Positions 24,501-35,616 of a DNA stretch of 64,000 nucleotides are shown one piece after another. Positions within the stretch are counted from its first letter, which is position 1. The number at the start of each line of letters is the position of its first letter. The position numbers were made by a program, and so were the translations under genes. Source of the DNA: Ochotona curzoniae (taxonomy: Eukaryota; Chordata; Mammalia; Lagomorpha; Ochotonidae); NCBI RefSeq assembly GCF_017591425.1, contig NW_024465777.1, positions 1,364,001-1,428,000 on the forward strand, in the 5' to 3' direction. The notes beneath the pieces were generated by a model. The model made no database searches. It was given only the letters and a program-made list of their open reading frames with translations, and was not told where the DNA came from.

Positions 24501-24815
24501 TTTTTTTTTTTTTAAGATTGATTAATTGATTTGAAAGGCAGAGTTACAGAAAAGGAGACACAGGGAGAGATCTTCCATCCATTGGTTCACTCCCCAAAAT
24601 GGCTGCAACAGCCAGGGCTGGGCCAATCCGAAGCCAGGAGCCAGGAGTTTCTTCCAGGTCTCCCACGTGAGTGCAGGGGCCCAAGGAATTGGTCCATCCC
24701 ACACTGCTCTCCTAGTCCTTTAGCAAGAGTTGGATCAGAAGTGGAGCAACCTGGACTGAAACTGGTGCCCTTATGGGATGGCAGCACCACAGGCTTAGCC
24801 AGCCAGACCCTACCT
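24501..24815 (-). mobile_element. CSINE, mid-age
   Basis: Inverted, T-rich tail at 24501-24515, 'gagttacagaaaaggagacac', and head ending 'taccaca'-type 'ggcttagccagccagaccc'. Confidence 0.85.
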
Positions 24816-24879
24816 CACCGCAGTTTCTCTAAATGCTGATATACGCTGTTCATTTCACATTCTGCAATTCCATGCCATT

Positions 24880-25000
24880 AAAATGTTCTCATGATCAGAT
24901 GAGGTAGAATCTACTATTCCTACTTTACAGATAAGAAAACTGAGGCTCTGGGACATTGAATAACTTCCCCAAGACACGCTACACGGAAGTGATGAGGATG
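24880..25000 (-). mobile_element. MIR fragment
   Basis: 'cctactttacagataagaaaactgaggctc' then 'taacttccccaag', the inverted MIR core. It is about 0.3 kb upstream of the likely C1QA promoter. Confidence 0.6.
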
Positions 25001-25199
25001 GAAACTGCCATATCTCACGCTCTTCACACAACACACACACACTCCTTTCTGCTTCGTGTTCTCCAAGCTTCGGGAAATGAACATATGCTGCTTTCCACAC
25101 CAAGACAAAGTCCTGCAGGTGACCAAGTCTGGAAAGTCGCCCCTGTTCCCCGCTTCTCCATGCCCGCCCTGCCCCCACACCAGCTGGGGCTGCGGCGGG

Positions 25200-25398
25200 A
25201 CAGCCAGCATCTGGTCTTGCTGACATCTGCTCAAAATGTCGCTGGCGAGCTCTGGCCCCTGGGGAAGCTCCGGAGAAGGGGAAGCGGGGAGGGATGTGAA
25301 ACTTGGCTGCTTTCCAGCGCCACTCCTGCTGACCATCACCCCAGGGCCCCTGGGCAGAGGGCAGGAGCCTCCAGCCGGGAGCAGTCAACCTGAAGCAG
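25200..25398 (+). promoter_or_regulatory. C1QA: Candidate C1QA promoter and non-coding exon 1
   Basis: C1QA in other mammals has an untranslated first exon. Here a strong donor, gaagcag|gtgagg, would end such an exon at 25398, giving a 770-bp intron 1 to the acceptor at 26167-26168. Two half-MARE words TGCTGAC lie at 25218-25224 and 25327-25333, and there are purine-rich GGAA-bearing words (ggagaaggggaagcgggga at about 25271) that could take PU.1. C1q transcription in macrophages depends on PU.1/IRF8 and MafB. The exact transcription start cannot be read from sequence. Confidence 0.4.
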
Positions 25399-25734
25399 GT
25401 GAGGCCAGAGCACAAGAGGGAGGGGCCGGGGAGCCAAGGAAGTCAGGGAGTTCCAAGTAGCCAGACCCCCCTACCCTGCCATCGCGAAGGCGGACAGGCA
25501 GGGGCTGAGGCTGGCCAGCTGTGGGCCCCACCAGCACTGGGATCAGGGTGAGCAGAGGGGACATTAGCCTCCTGGGCCAGACTTGCAGAAGATGGGGAGT
25601 GAGGCAGGTCTACAGTTTCTGGGTCCTGGCCCCCCAAAGCCCAAGGAGTCAGGAGCAGACTCTGGGTACCAGAGCCAGGGAGGGGGCTGTCGGACACAGC
25701 GCACCCCAGGTGATACGCAGAATGATGACCAGGT

Positions 25735-25832
25735 ACAGGTGTCACATGTGTGTGTCTGTACAGCTCTGCCATCTGGGAGAGAGAGTGTTAGTTAAATAAG
25801 GAGCCAGCACTCGATAAATATTTGTTCAATGA
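25735..25832 (+). mobile_element. MIR 3' end in C1QA intron 1
   Basis: 'ccagcactcgataaatatttgttcaatgaa' matches the terminal part of MIR (gcgctcaataaatgttt type). Confidence 0.45.
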
Positions 25833-26178
25833 AATCTATCAACCATGGGAGTGTATGAATGTTTGCATCCCTGCGAAGGAGGGAAGCCAGCGCTTGGCTC
25901 TTGGTCTGTGTATCCAGATACCGTAGTGGGTTTGGAACTGGTGGACAGGGCTGTGTGGGGAGAGGTTGGGTCTGACCGTGTGGTTGGGCTCAGGCTGCTG
26001 CGGGTCTCAGTATACTGCCGTGGTTCTAGGGGGGAAGTGTGGGGCCCTGGAGCTTGCTGGTGAATGTGTGCATGGGGCACAGAGACGTACCCTTCATCAC
26101 GTCTCTGCTGTTCATGAGCATCAGTGGGCTGCGTCCCGCCTGCCCAGGCACCGTCCATGTCTCCACAGGGCTGGCAGC

Positions 26179-27681
26179 ATGGAGATCTCATGGAGCTGGC
26201 TGGTGGTCTGTGTGCTGGCCACATGTCTGGCCTCTGGGGTGACCCAGGACGTGTGCCAAGCCCCCAGCGGCAGGGATGGGGTCCCAGGGATACCTGGCCG
26301 ACCGGGACGGCCTGGCCTCAAGGGCGAGAGAGGGGCGCCTGGTGAGTAGCCTTGCTCTGGGCACAGCTCTACAGCCTGGGTTGGGGAGTGGGGAGGCAAA
26401 AGCCCCTCCAGTTGGTACTTGGCCCCAGGAGTCCTAATCAGTCCCCCCCCACTTACTGCCTGGATCCTCTTTCCTCAGCCTCACCTTCCTCCTCCAGAAA
26501 ATGGGTTGTTTCTAGTCGTGAAGGTCTTGGGTCCCTGGTCCATGACTAGAAGGCTTGGGTTCCAGGAACTTTGCTGTGTGGCCTTGAGCAAGTGACTGGC
26601 CCTCTCTGTACCTCAGTTGCCTCAGCTGTAAAGTAGAAAGACAGCCCTGCCCAGTATAGAAAGAGGCACCCGCACTCCTAGTTCTGTCCCTGCTTCCCTC
26701 TCCAAGCCTCAGGAACTTTCTAGAGAAAAAGTGCTGAGGAAGATGGAAAAGGGAGGAAGTCCCAGGGTGGGAAAGAAAGTTTCATGTGACCCCCAAGCAG
26801 ACCAGAAGGCCAGGCAGACCCCCAAGCCTGGGCAGGGGGAGGGGAGTCTCCAGCCTGCGAGAGTGTGGAGGCACAGCCGCCAGCAGGACACCATCAAGTC
26901 AACAGGGCATCCCATTCCCCCACGTGCTGCTGCTCTCCATTTTTCAGTCGAGGCTCAGAGAAGTTGGGACACTTATCTAAGGTCACACAGCTAATCCGAA
27001 TCTAGGTCTGCCCTGCCCACCACCACGCTGGACTCCCAGTCCTGTCTCCAAGGACTGGCCAGTGCTAGACTCTCACTCTCGGTCTTCCGGCCCTTTCTCC
27101 CCACAGGGGCCCCTGGTATGCGCACGGGCATCCGAGGCCTAAAAGGAGACCCTGGGGAACCAGGCCCCCCTGGCAGCCCTGGCAAGGTGGGCTTCCCAGG
27201 ACCCAGTGGCCCAGTAGGGGACCGTGGCAGCCCGGGACCCAAAGGCACCAAGGGCAATCCGGGCAACATCAGGGACCAGCCGCGGCCGGCCTTCTCGGCA
27301 GTGAGGCGAAACCCGCCGACGGGCGGCAACGTGGTCATCTTCGACACCATCATCACCAACCAGGAAGAGCGGTACCAGAACCACTCAGGCCACTTCGTGT
27401 GCAACGTGCCCGGCTTCTACTACTTCACCTTCCAGGTGGTGTCCAAGTGGGACCTCTGCCTGTTCATCGTCTCCTCCTCCAGGTCGCAGGCGCGCCGCTC
27501 CGTGGGCTTCTGCGATAGCAACAGCAGGGGGCTCTTCCAGGTGCTGTCGGGGGGCACTGTGCTGCAGCTGCAGAAAGGGGACCAGGTGTGGATCGAGAAG
27601 GACCCCACCAAGGGCCGCATCTACCAGGGCAATGAGGCCGACAGCGTCTTCAGCGGCTTCCTCATCTTTCCATCTAGCTGA
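26179..27681 (+). CDS. C1QA: C1QA, complement C1q subcomponent A chain (exons 26179-26341, 27107-27681)
   Basis: Secreted A chain of C1q, the recognition unit of the classical complement pathway. The joined coding length is 738 nt, 245 residues, the same as human. The start ATG follows an acceptor (tctccacag, exon from 26169). The coding intron is gtgagt...cccacag, phase 1, splitting a Gly codon. Residues 1-22 form a signal peptide. Cys26 pairs with the B chain. Gly-X-Y collagen runs from about 31 to 108 with an extra Thr at 62, the known A-chain stalk kink. The gC1q domain spans about 112-245. Lys81 matches mature Lys59, the C1r/C1s contact. The N-glycosylation sequon Asn146-His-Ser and the disulfide pair Cys172/Cys190 are kept. 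Gln199 corresponds to the calcium ligand (mature 177). No frameshift or lost key residue. Identification is essentially certain. Confidence 0.98.
26551..26650 (+). mobile_element. MIR fragment in C1QA coding intron
   Basis: 'ctgtgtggccttgagcaagtgac' then 'ctctgtacctcagttgcctc', the direct MIR core. Confidence 0.6.
26936..27012 (-). mobile_element. MIR fragment in C1QA coding intron
   Basis: 'ccatttttcagtcgaggctcag' then 'aaggtcacacagctaatcc', the inverted MIR core, about 95 bp before the exon 3 acceptor. Confidence 0.6.
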
Positions 27682-27885
27682 ACTGCCCCAGCTGTGTCAC
27701 CCCGCTGCTCATGGCCCCTTCTAGCCTCCACGCTCTATTCTGTGGAATGAGGAAGGGGTGGGTGGGTGCTGTTGGATGAGCAGCCAGAAACGAGACCCGA
27801 CTCAGAGACTCGCTGCCCCTCCACCTGCTCTCAGCCGTATCTCAGCCCCTCCCCCAAAATAAATGCCTCTCTACCTGCTTGTGCT
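27682..27885 (+). other. C1QA: C1QA 3' UTR
   Basis: Runs from the tga stop to shortly after the AATAAA at 27858-27863. Short, as in other mammals. Confidence 0.8.
27858..27863 (+). terminator. C1QA: C1QA poly(A) signal
   Basis: AATAAA 177 bp after the stop codon, followed by a T/GT-rich stretch (ctgcttgtgctgg). Confidence 0.85.
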
Positions 27886-28734
27886 GGCTTCACTGGCTCC
27901 CCGCCGGGGGAGGGCAGATGAAGAAGGGGCGCTCAAGGGTGAGCAAGACACCAGAGCGAGCAGGAGGCAGCCCTGTCCTAGGCTCTCCCTAGCTGGGTTC
28001 TGCAGGTTCAGACCCTGGCACCATCCCCTTTCTAGTTGTCACTCGCGTGCCTCTTACTTCATGTCCGCCATTATGTGGTCTCAATTTCCTTCTCTGTAAA
28101 ATGGGACCAACAGCAGCTCATCCCTGGGAGGGTGGTTGGGAGGAGCTGGTGGCCTTCCAGTAGAGCCTGGGAGCAGGTGCTGGCTCCCAGGAGTTCCAGC
28201 GACTACTCTGCTTCCTGTTGACAGTGGCACCCCCTATCTCACGGACAGTGAAACTGCACCGGCCCAGGTATCCACAGGCAGGAGCTGGAACAGGAACCCA
28301 GCCTGCCCACGGACGGTCACACTTGTGTTTAAACACTGCCCTGCTGGCCACCTGCCTCTACGGCTGCATTTGTGACTTCCCCCACCCCATGTGTCTGCTG
28401 CCCTGTACCAGGAAGACGCGGGCAGGAATCCGAAAGAAAGCACAGCAGGACAAGGGCACTGGCAGCCATCCCTGAAGCTTAGTCTCCGCGTACTGCCCAG
28501 CAGACAGGGAGGCCATGGCTGCTGCTTGCATCGCCTGCTGGGCACTTGGGCATCTGGAACCCCCCACGGTGCATTCCTGGGGTCCTGCTAGTCCCCTTAG
28601 GCAGCTGCTCAGAAGGAACCTGCTCCCACACATGTGCCTGGGCCGGGGAGCCGCGGGGAGGCCAGGAGGTCAGCAGTGACACAGTCTAATGTCCTTTGTC
28701 TCTGGTCAAAAGAACCTGCTTGTACCAGTGTGCT

Positions 28735-29060
28735 GTGTGCACATGCACATAAGTGCACACACATAAATATCACATATATGTGATGGCGTACATGCACACA
28801 TCACACACAAATATCACAGCCACACATACACCCAGGCACCCATGTGCATATCAGGCATATGTACACCACAGTCTCACACGCGTCCATACATGCATAATCA
28901 AACATATACACGTATCAGTCATACACACATATGTGCACTGTACACATAATTCCACAGACACACTCATCATGGCCACACACACACCACTGTCACACACACT
29001 TGCACATCTATACCTCCCTTGGGATGCATGTGCCCCTACCTGCCCACCAACATGTGACAC
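28735..29060 (+). repeat. Degenerate AC-rich low-complexity region
   Basis: Interrupted CACA/ACAC with cat and cgt interruptions, probably a decayed dinucleotide array. Confidence 0.75.
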
Positions 29061-29218
29061 AGCGATGCCTCTCTGGGTTCAAGACAGGCACCCCTCAGAG
29101 AGACACACTGGCGATGCCCCCGTCCCCACCTTCCACACACACCAGGGGTGCCCAAGCTGCTGAGCACTCACAGCCCCAGACACCCAGAGAAGATCCACAA
29201 ACCCTCTGAAGTGCCCCC

Positions 29219-29221
<3 letters not shown>

Positions 29222-29287
<66 letters not shown>
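29222..29287 (+). repeat. (AC)33 microsatellite
   Basis: 66 bp of pure AC. Its length and purity predict a high mutation rate, so it is probably polymorphic. Confidence 0.95.
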
Positions 29288-29289
<2 letters not shown>

Positions 29290-30489
29290 TGAGCTGTGTG
29301 TGCCAGGTACAGCTTCCTTGCTTTGGGGTGGAACTAGGGAGGCGCTGGTGCAGGAGGGGTCAGGCCGCCTTTCCGGGCTGGGCTGCTTTGGCTGGGACCG
29401 CTGAGCATGGGCTGAGACTGCCACCTGCTGGATAAGCTAGGCCCCGGCGCAGAGGGCTTGTATGCGGAGGATGGGGGCTGGCATCACAGTTTAGTGCCCC
29501 TGCCCATGTAACATGCTTCTGGTCCTGTCTTCTCTGTCCCCTGGCTTCCGCTCACCCAGTGGGACCTCGCTGGACACTCTGCGACCCCCACACCACTGGA
29601 CAGACGGGAACGCCACTCAGCAGGGCAGCTGCTGGGTGCTGGCATCCTGCTCACGCCTATAACACACACTGCCCCAGGTGGTAAGGAGGAGGAACAAAAG
29701 TTCAAAGTCAAGGCCATGGAATCACTGCCTGAGAGTCACACAGAGGGACAGGGATGGGGCAGGGGTCAGAACCTCTTCTCCCAGGAACCTCCCATGACAG
29801 GAGGGAGAAGCGGAGAGGATCTTCCAGTTCTACCAGCCTGCCCCTGACTGGCAACCCCTCACCATCCACAATGAGCTCCGGGAGCAGAAGCCCAGGTTGT
29901 GGGACGGTTCCCCAGGTCCAGCTGGGGAAGGCAGTGATGACAGGATAGCTGAGCTTTCCAGGGGTGACAGAGGCGTCCACGCTCACACCCTGCCACACCT
30001 CCAGGGCCGAATGGGGCCCAGAGATCCTGTGATTTGCTCAAGGCCTTGAGACAAGGGAGTGGCAGGGCTGCAAGGGAAGCCCAAGGCTGCTGGCTCTTCT
30101 GGACTCCCACCTCTGAGTGCAGCAGCCAGAATGGAACACGGATGCTTCTAGACTAAGTCCTGTCCTTAGCAGGTGCGTGGGAGGCCTGGCTTCTGGAGCA
30201 ACAGCAGAACAGAGGGTTCTCAGGGTGAGACTTAGAACTCCAAGAAACCAGGCAAACCAGGGTTCACATCTCCCTGAGTCTCAATTTTCTGTCTTGCCAC
30301 GGGTTAATGTGGTATAGCAACTGAGCCACAGTCAACTTAGCACCCCACAAGGTGACAGGTAGAGCCTGCTTTTGGGGGCCTCTGTAGTCTGGTGGCTTAC
30401 GCTCACTCACACACTCACACACACATGTAATCACACATGCGTGATTGTACATGTAGGCACACAAGCACTCTTAACCAGATGCTGGCAGT

Positions 30490-30773
30490 GGCCATTTCCT
30501 CATTTCCGACCCTCTGGACAGGCGGGGGTAGGGAGGGGGACAGGATGTTGCTGGGGTCAGTCTGGCTCAGCACCCAGAAGGAAATGTGGACTCAGGAAAA
30601 CTGATGAGAAAGGGGATGTAGGCTGTGGTGCAGAGAGGAGGGGGCTGTCCAGCCCCGCCCTGGGCCGTCCTGGCTCAGGCCGCCCCAACACAGTGTTGGC
30701 ATGCCTCGGAAAGGGCTCGCAGATTGAAGGGCCTCTCGCAGATCGGAGGGCCAGACCGAAGTCCCCCACCCAG
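30490..30773 (+). promoter_or_regulatory. C1QC: Candidate C1QC promoter and non-coding exon 1
   Basis: A good donor, cacccag|gtgagg, would end a leader exon at 30773 and leave a 202-bp intron before the acceptor at 30974-30975. Upstream, tttcctcatttcc at 30495-30507 reads on the minus strand as a PU.1-like double GGAA site, and tcagca at 30567-30572 is an inverted half-MARE. The placement of exon 1 is uncertain; an exon further upstream is equally possible. Confidence 0.35.
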
Positions 30774-30976
30774 GTGAGGATGGCACCCTTGCCCATGGGA
30801 CAGCCGATATCACCTTCCTGAAACATGACACCAGGGACAGCTTGGCTGATGGGTGTCAAGGGTGTGGGGTTGGGGTAAAGGGGTGGGTCCCAGGACCAAG
30901 AAGGATGGCTGGGACATGGGGCTGAGTGGGCCAGTTCTGCACATCCCCCCCGACCCAGGCCCGCTTCCTTCACAGG

Positions 30977-32396
30977 ATGGATGTGAGCCCCGCCTTCCAG
31001 CCCCTGCATCGGATACACCTGCTGCTCCTCCTGCTGGCCCTACCACTTGGAAGCCAGGCCAGCACAAGCTGCTATGGAATCCCTGGAATGCCAGGCCTGC
31101 CTGGGACTCCAGGAAGGGATGGGCATGATGGGCTGCCAGGACCCAAGGGTGAGCCAGGTGAGTCTGCCCATCCGGAGTGGCGGGGCAGGGGCAGAGCATC
31201 TGACTGGGCTGGTTAGGGGGCCAGGACTCAGGAGTTGCAAGCAGGAAGCCCACCACCTCCTGCCCCTGCTGCTCCAGGACCGAGGCCACTCCATGGCCAT
31301 CCACATCCTCTACCCTCAGAGCCCAGGCACCGGGCTGCCCTGGAGCTTTGTCTCGCGGCCTCTCCTTTTCCTCCTCCGTGCCAGGGAGCTGGCTGAGCAG
31401 CTACCGGGAAGCCCTGCCCAGGAGGAAGCCTTTGCCAACCTGTAAGGGTCTCTGTTTACATTTAGCCCACAGGGTGGACAGCCTCATGACCTGAAGGGAG
31501 GAGCCATCCCATCTGACTCTGATTTCTCCAGCATGTTCTGGAGACCCCACTGGGCTCTGCTGACTCACCCCACATCCTCCATGACAAATGTGGAAACAGG
31601 CCGAGAGGCAAAGGGGGCTATGGAAATGTAACCAAGGTCAGAGGTCAAGTCCAGGGGAAGCAAGTCTTCTCTCTCCTTGGGCTATATCTTGCTCACACAC
31701 ACAGCTGCCAGGCAGATGGTCCATATGGGAAGAAACTTCTAGAGACCACACCTGGCTAGTCAGCCCGAGAAAGACACCCTAGTACTGCCCTTGCCCGTCC
31801 CTTGCCCTGTCACTTCACTCCTGCTTTCTCTTTGCCTAGGAATCCCAGCTATCCCAGGGACCCGAGGACCCAAGGGTCAGAAAGGCGAACCAGGCACACC
31901 CGGCCATCCAGGGAAGAATGGCCCCATGGGAGCCTCTGGGATTCCGGGGGAGCCTGGGCGCAGGGGCCCTCCAGGAGAGCCAGGTGTGGAGGGCAGGTAC
32001 AAGCAAAAGCACCAGTCAGTGTTCACGGTCACTCGGCAGACTGCCGAGTACCCAACGCCCAATAGCCTGGTCAAGTTCAACACGGTCATCACCAACCCTC
32101 AAGGGGATTACGACACAAGTACTGGCAAGTTCACCTGCAAAGTGCCCGGCCTCTACTACTTCGTCTACCACACCTCAAACACAGCCAACCTGTGCGTTCA
32201 GCTCTACCACAACGGGAACAGGGTGACCGCCTTTTGCGACCACATGTCCAATACCAAGCAGGTCAGCTCGGGCGGGGTGTCCCTGCGGCTGCAGGTGGAC
32301 GACGAGGTGTGGTTGGCCGTCAACGACTACAATGGCATGGTGGGCACCGAGGGCTCCGACAGCGTCTTCTCTGGCTTCCTGCTCTTCCCCGACTAG
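30977..32396 (+). CDS. C1QC: C1QC, complement C1q subcomponent C chain (exons 30977-31157, 31840-32396)
   Basis: Secreted C chain of C1q; two C chains pair by a disulfide to link neighbouring A-B/C units. Joined coding length is 738 nt, 245 residues, equal to human. The ATG is the second base of the exon after acceptor ccttcacag. The phase-1 intron (gtgagt...gcctag) splits a Gly codon. Signal peptide 1-28 contains six Leu in a row. Cys32 is the inter-chain cysteine. Collagen repeats run from about 34 to 112, with Ala64 replacing a Gly (Gly-Ile-Pro-Ala), the conserved C-chain kink. Lys86 matches the C1r/C1s-binding lysine (mature 58). The gC1q domain spans about 115-245, with Cys179/Cys193. 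There is an Arg-Arg at 101-102 late in the stalk where human has Pro-Met. No N-glycosylation sequon. The gene is intact. Confidence 0.98.
31558..31567 (+). promoter_or_regulatory. C1QC: MARE-like site in C1QC coding intron
   Basis: TGCTGACTCA is the first ten bases of a T-MARE-type MAF site with an AP-1 core. It lies in the intron between the two C1QC coding exons. Confidence 0.4.
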
Positions 32397-32655
32397 GGGG
32401 CACAGTCCACAGATGTCCCTGTCTGCATCCCTGAACAAGTCTTTGTCCCTACCTGATGGACTCCTCCTCCAGGAAGCCTGTCTTGATCCATTGGTCCACA
32501 AATTCTCTCCCTTCTCTGTGCAGCTTCAGAAGTTACTCCTTGTACCTAATACCTGCTGGAAACCTCACTGGATTTTTTGGGGGTGGCGGGGTGCGTATTG
32601 AAAGAAATGCGGAGAAATACAGATGAATAAATAAATCAGTGAATATGCCCGGCTC
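32397..32655 (+). other. C1QC: C1QC 3' UTR
   Basis: From the tag stop to just past the overlapping AATAAA pair at 32626-32635. Confidence 0.75.
32626..32635 (+). terminator. C1QC: C1QC poly(A) signal (two overlapping AATAAA)
   Basis: AATAAATAAA about 230 bp after the stop codon. Confidence 0.85.
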
Positions 32656-33012
32656 GAGTTCCTCACTGTCCATTCCTTGAATGTAGCAGCTTCAGCTTGG
32701 TGTCAGGCTGGACGTGGGACATCTCACTGGTGCTCAGGAGAGCCTGGCTCCCAGCAGTCCCAACGGAACTGGCTGCCAGGCCCCTCTGCAGGAGAGGCAC
32801 TGTGGTCCCTAGCAGCACTAAGCTTGCTGGTTGGCAGGTGTGCATGTGGTCTCCAGGCCCTGCTGAATTTGGGGAGCAGCTTGGACTCAGCAAGATATAG
32901 CATGGGCGTCATGGTCTGAACGAATGAGTGAATTGGGTTCATGGATGCTTATGTGGGTAAAGGAAGAGCTAAAAGCATGAATGGGTGAATGAAAATCCTA
33001 ACAGTGGCCGAT

Positions 33013-33307
33013 GGTGTCATGGCAGAGCAGATTAGGGTGTTACCACAGGTATCCCACATGGGCGCTGGTTCAAGTCCCAGTTGCTCCACTTCCAATCCAG
33101 CTCCGTGCTAATGCACCTGGGAAAGCAGCAAGGATGGCCTGCGTGCGTGGGTCATCCCAAGCACACGGGTGACCCGGATGGAACTGGAGTTCCTGGATTC
33201 ACCTTGAACAAACCCTGGCTCTCGTGGCAATTTGCACAATGAAATTGGAAGATGGTAGATTAATCTCTCTCTCTCTCTCTGCCTTTCAAAATAGATCTTT
33301 TTTAAAA
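33013..33307 (+). mobile_element. CSINE, old
   Basis: 'cacatgggcgctggttcaagtccc' head, 'cacctgggaaagcagcaagg' middle, then a (TC)n and 'gcctttcaaaatagatct' tail. Confidence 0.8.
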
Positions 33308-33354
33308 AGTCACAATAGCTAACACTTATTGAGCACTTACTATACGCTATTTTT

Positions 33355-33662
33355 TCTTATTATTATTTGAAAGGTAAATTTTTTGTACAGAGAGAAGAGA
33401 AGCAGGTCCTCTATCTGCTCATTCATTCCCCAAATGGCCACAATGGCCAGAACTCAACCAATCCAAAGCTGGAGGTCAAGAGCTTCTTGCTGGGCTCCCA
33501 GGTGAGTGTGTGGGCCCAAAGCCTCCACCATTCTCTGCTACTTTCCCAGGCCATAAGCAAGGAGTTAAATTGGAAGTAGAGCATTTAGGACACAAACAGG
33601 CACCCACGTAGGATGCCAGCACCACAGGCAGAGGATTAGCCTGCATGCCACCGTAGCAGCCC
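33355..33662 (-). mobile_element. CSINE, old
   Basis: Inverted, 'tattatttgaaaggtaaat' to 'ccaccgtagcagcccc'. It forms an inverted pair with the copy just upstream. Confidence 0.82.
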
Positions 33663-33811
33663 CAGTGCTTTACACATATGAACTCTTCTAGTATTCATAA
33701 CAGTGTCCTGTGAGATGGGTGTGGGTGGATGACTGTGAGAGAGAAAGGGCGCTCACATATCTGACTTGCAAACTGGGGGCTCCGGGAGTTTGTCTAAAGT
33801 CACTGCTGCCC

Positions 33812-34143
33812 GGGCCCGGCGCGGTGGCGCAAGTGGTTAAAGGTCCTCGCCTTGCACGCCCGGGATCCCATATGGGCGCCGGTTCTAATCCCGGCAGCCC
33901 CGCTTCCCTTCCAGCTCCCTGCCTGTGGCCTGGGAAAGCAGTCGAGGACAGCCCAAAGCTTTGGGAACCTGCACCCGTGTGGGAGACCTGGAAGAGGCTC
34001 CTGGCTTCGGATCGGCATAGTATCGGCCCGTTGCGCTCACTTGGGGAGTGAATCATCGGACGGAAGATCTTCCTCTCTGTCTCTCCTCTCTGTATATCTG
34101 CCTTTCCAATAAAAAAATAATAAAAAAAAAATAAATAAATCTT
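33812..34143 (+). mobile_element. CSINE, very young, full length
   Basis: Closest to consensus of all copies: CpG-containing head (ggcccggcgcggtggcgc) still undecayed. Exact 16-bp target duplication aaagtcactgctgccc at 33796-33811 and 34144-34159. Confidence 0.95.
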
Positions 34144-34249
34144 AAAGTCACTGCTGCCCACAAACCTCCAGGTGTTGTTGGCTTTGAGGCTGTTGGTGGT
34201 TGGACTCAGCTGCTATGGATCTAGCACCTGACCAGGCCCCTGTGTGCTG

Positions 34250-35270
34250 GCTTAACTACTAAAAGATTAAAAAAAAAAAAAAAGACTCTCCCGGGCAGAC
34301 CTGAAGGGCACGCAACAGAACTGGGGGAATCTGAGGCACACTTAGGTCCAGGAGCAGCTGGCCCACCTGACTGGCATTTCAGCATAGTCCTTGAGGCCCC
34401 AGAAAGCTCCCGGAGGCCGTGGCAGGCAGAGGTGTGCTGCCAGAACAGCAGGTCTGGCCAATGCATTCTCATGGTCAGGGCCCCTCTGATGCCCACGGTG
34501 GGCCACAAGATACATGCATGAGGGCAACAGGCAGAAAGAGATGGAGCAGGTGGCAAGAAGCAGGGGCCGCAGCCGGCCTCACTGTGCCCAGGTGCCGGGC
34601 CTTCACAGCTCCCCCTCCGTTGGCCACCCAGCCACCTGTCCACTGGCCCAGCAAGGCCACAGGTGCTCCGACTTCTCTCGTTTGTCTTTGGCTCACAAAT
34701 CAATACTGTGCTCGTGTAGGCCAGAGTCACGGTAGAATTCATGCTTGGTAAGCAAGAGTTTCCGGGCTGGTTTTGTTTCCCACCATTGTCTCCTTATCTG
34801 CCTGTCTTTGTCAGGAGAGGCAGACCTTTGAAAATGCCCACTTCACTGTTGTGCCGCAGGTGGAGGGAGGCAGAGAGGGCACGGGAGCCAGGACAGCTTC
34901 CCCCAGGCTGCATAAAGGCAGAGGCTTCCCCTACCCTCTGCAGGGCTTATCCACTCTGTGGGCCACAGGCCCAGAAATCAGCACCTGCCATTCAAGGGTC
35001 AAGGCCCAGGAACACAACCCCCAGCTCCTGATGCCCATGTCCAGGTCTCCCCAGGACCCAACATGGGCCCAAGAAGGCCAGGCTCCACCAAATCCCTTCC
35101 TGCACATAAGACAGGTTCTATGTTTACATTGGGTGCCCCCCAGAGGCTGGCCACCTAATGGGGCCCTCACCTGCAGACTGACCTCACTAACTCCCCAGGA
35201 GCCCCAGGAGACCAGTGCTCAAGCCCAAGGAGGCTGAAGCCAGCCCCTGTGCCTGTAGCCAGGCAGTTAA
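34250..35270. other. C1QC-C1QB intergenic, nothing recognised
   Basis: A 15-A run at about 34268-34282 is followed by about 900 bp of GC-rich sequence with no family I can assign. Confidence 0.35.
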
Positions 35271-35282
35271 AAAGTTACATGG

Positions 35283-35616
35283 GGCCCAGTGTGATAGCAT
35301 AGCGGTTAAGGTCCTCACCTTGAACGCACTGGGATCCCATATGGGCGCCGTTCTAAATCCCGGTGGCCCTGCTTCCCATCTAGCTCCCTGCCTGTAGCCT
35401 GAGAATGCAGTCGATGATGGCCCAAGACTTTGGGACCCTGCACCTGCGTGGGAGACCCAGAGGAGGCTCCTACCTTCGAACTGGCTCAGTTCCAGCCATT
35501 GCGGCCACTTGGGGAGTGAACCATAGAACAGAAGATCTTCCTCTCTGTCTCTCCTCTCCGTATATATGCCTGTCCAATAAAAAATAAATAAATCTTTAAA
35601 CAACAGCAACAACAAC
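35283..35616 (+). mobile_element. CSINE, young, full length
   Basis: Flanked by aaagttacatgg (35271-35282) and aaagtcacatgg (35617-35628), one mismatch in 12. The tail carries (AAT)n and (CAA)n. Confidence 0.92.

Larger units (their letters stand above)
27890..30480. other. C1QA-C1QC intergenic region
   Basis: No SINE at all in 2.6 kb, unlike the flanks. It holds the AC-rich stretch at 28735-29060, the (AC)33 array, and a diverged inverted MIR near 30005-30085. It is otherwise unremarkable. Confidence 0.5.

Noticed and set aside
29079..29435. Open frames of Val-Cys or Thr-His repeats
   Set aside because: Translations of the (AC)33 microsatellite.
30926..30976. Extra N-terminal codons for C1QC upstream of 30977
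   Set aside because: The upstream part is intron: the acceptor ccttcacag lies immediately before the ATG, and the chosen start gives a normal 28-residue signal peptide.
33812..33905. tRNA-like A and B boxes in the SINE heads
   Set aside because: They are internal promoter remnants of CSINE; no cloverleaf with an anticodon arm and acceptor stem forms a functional tRNA gene.
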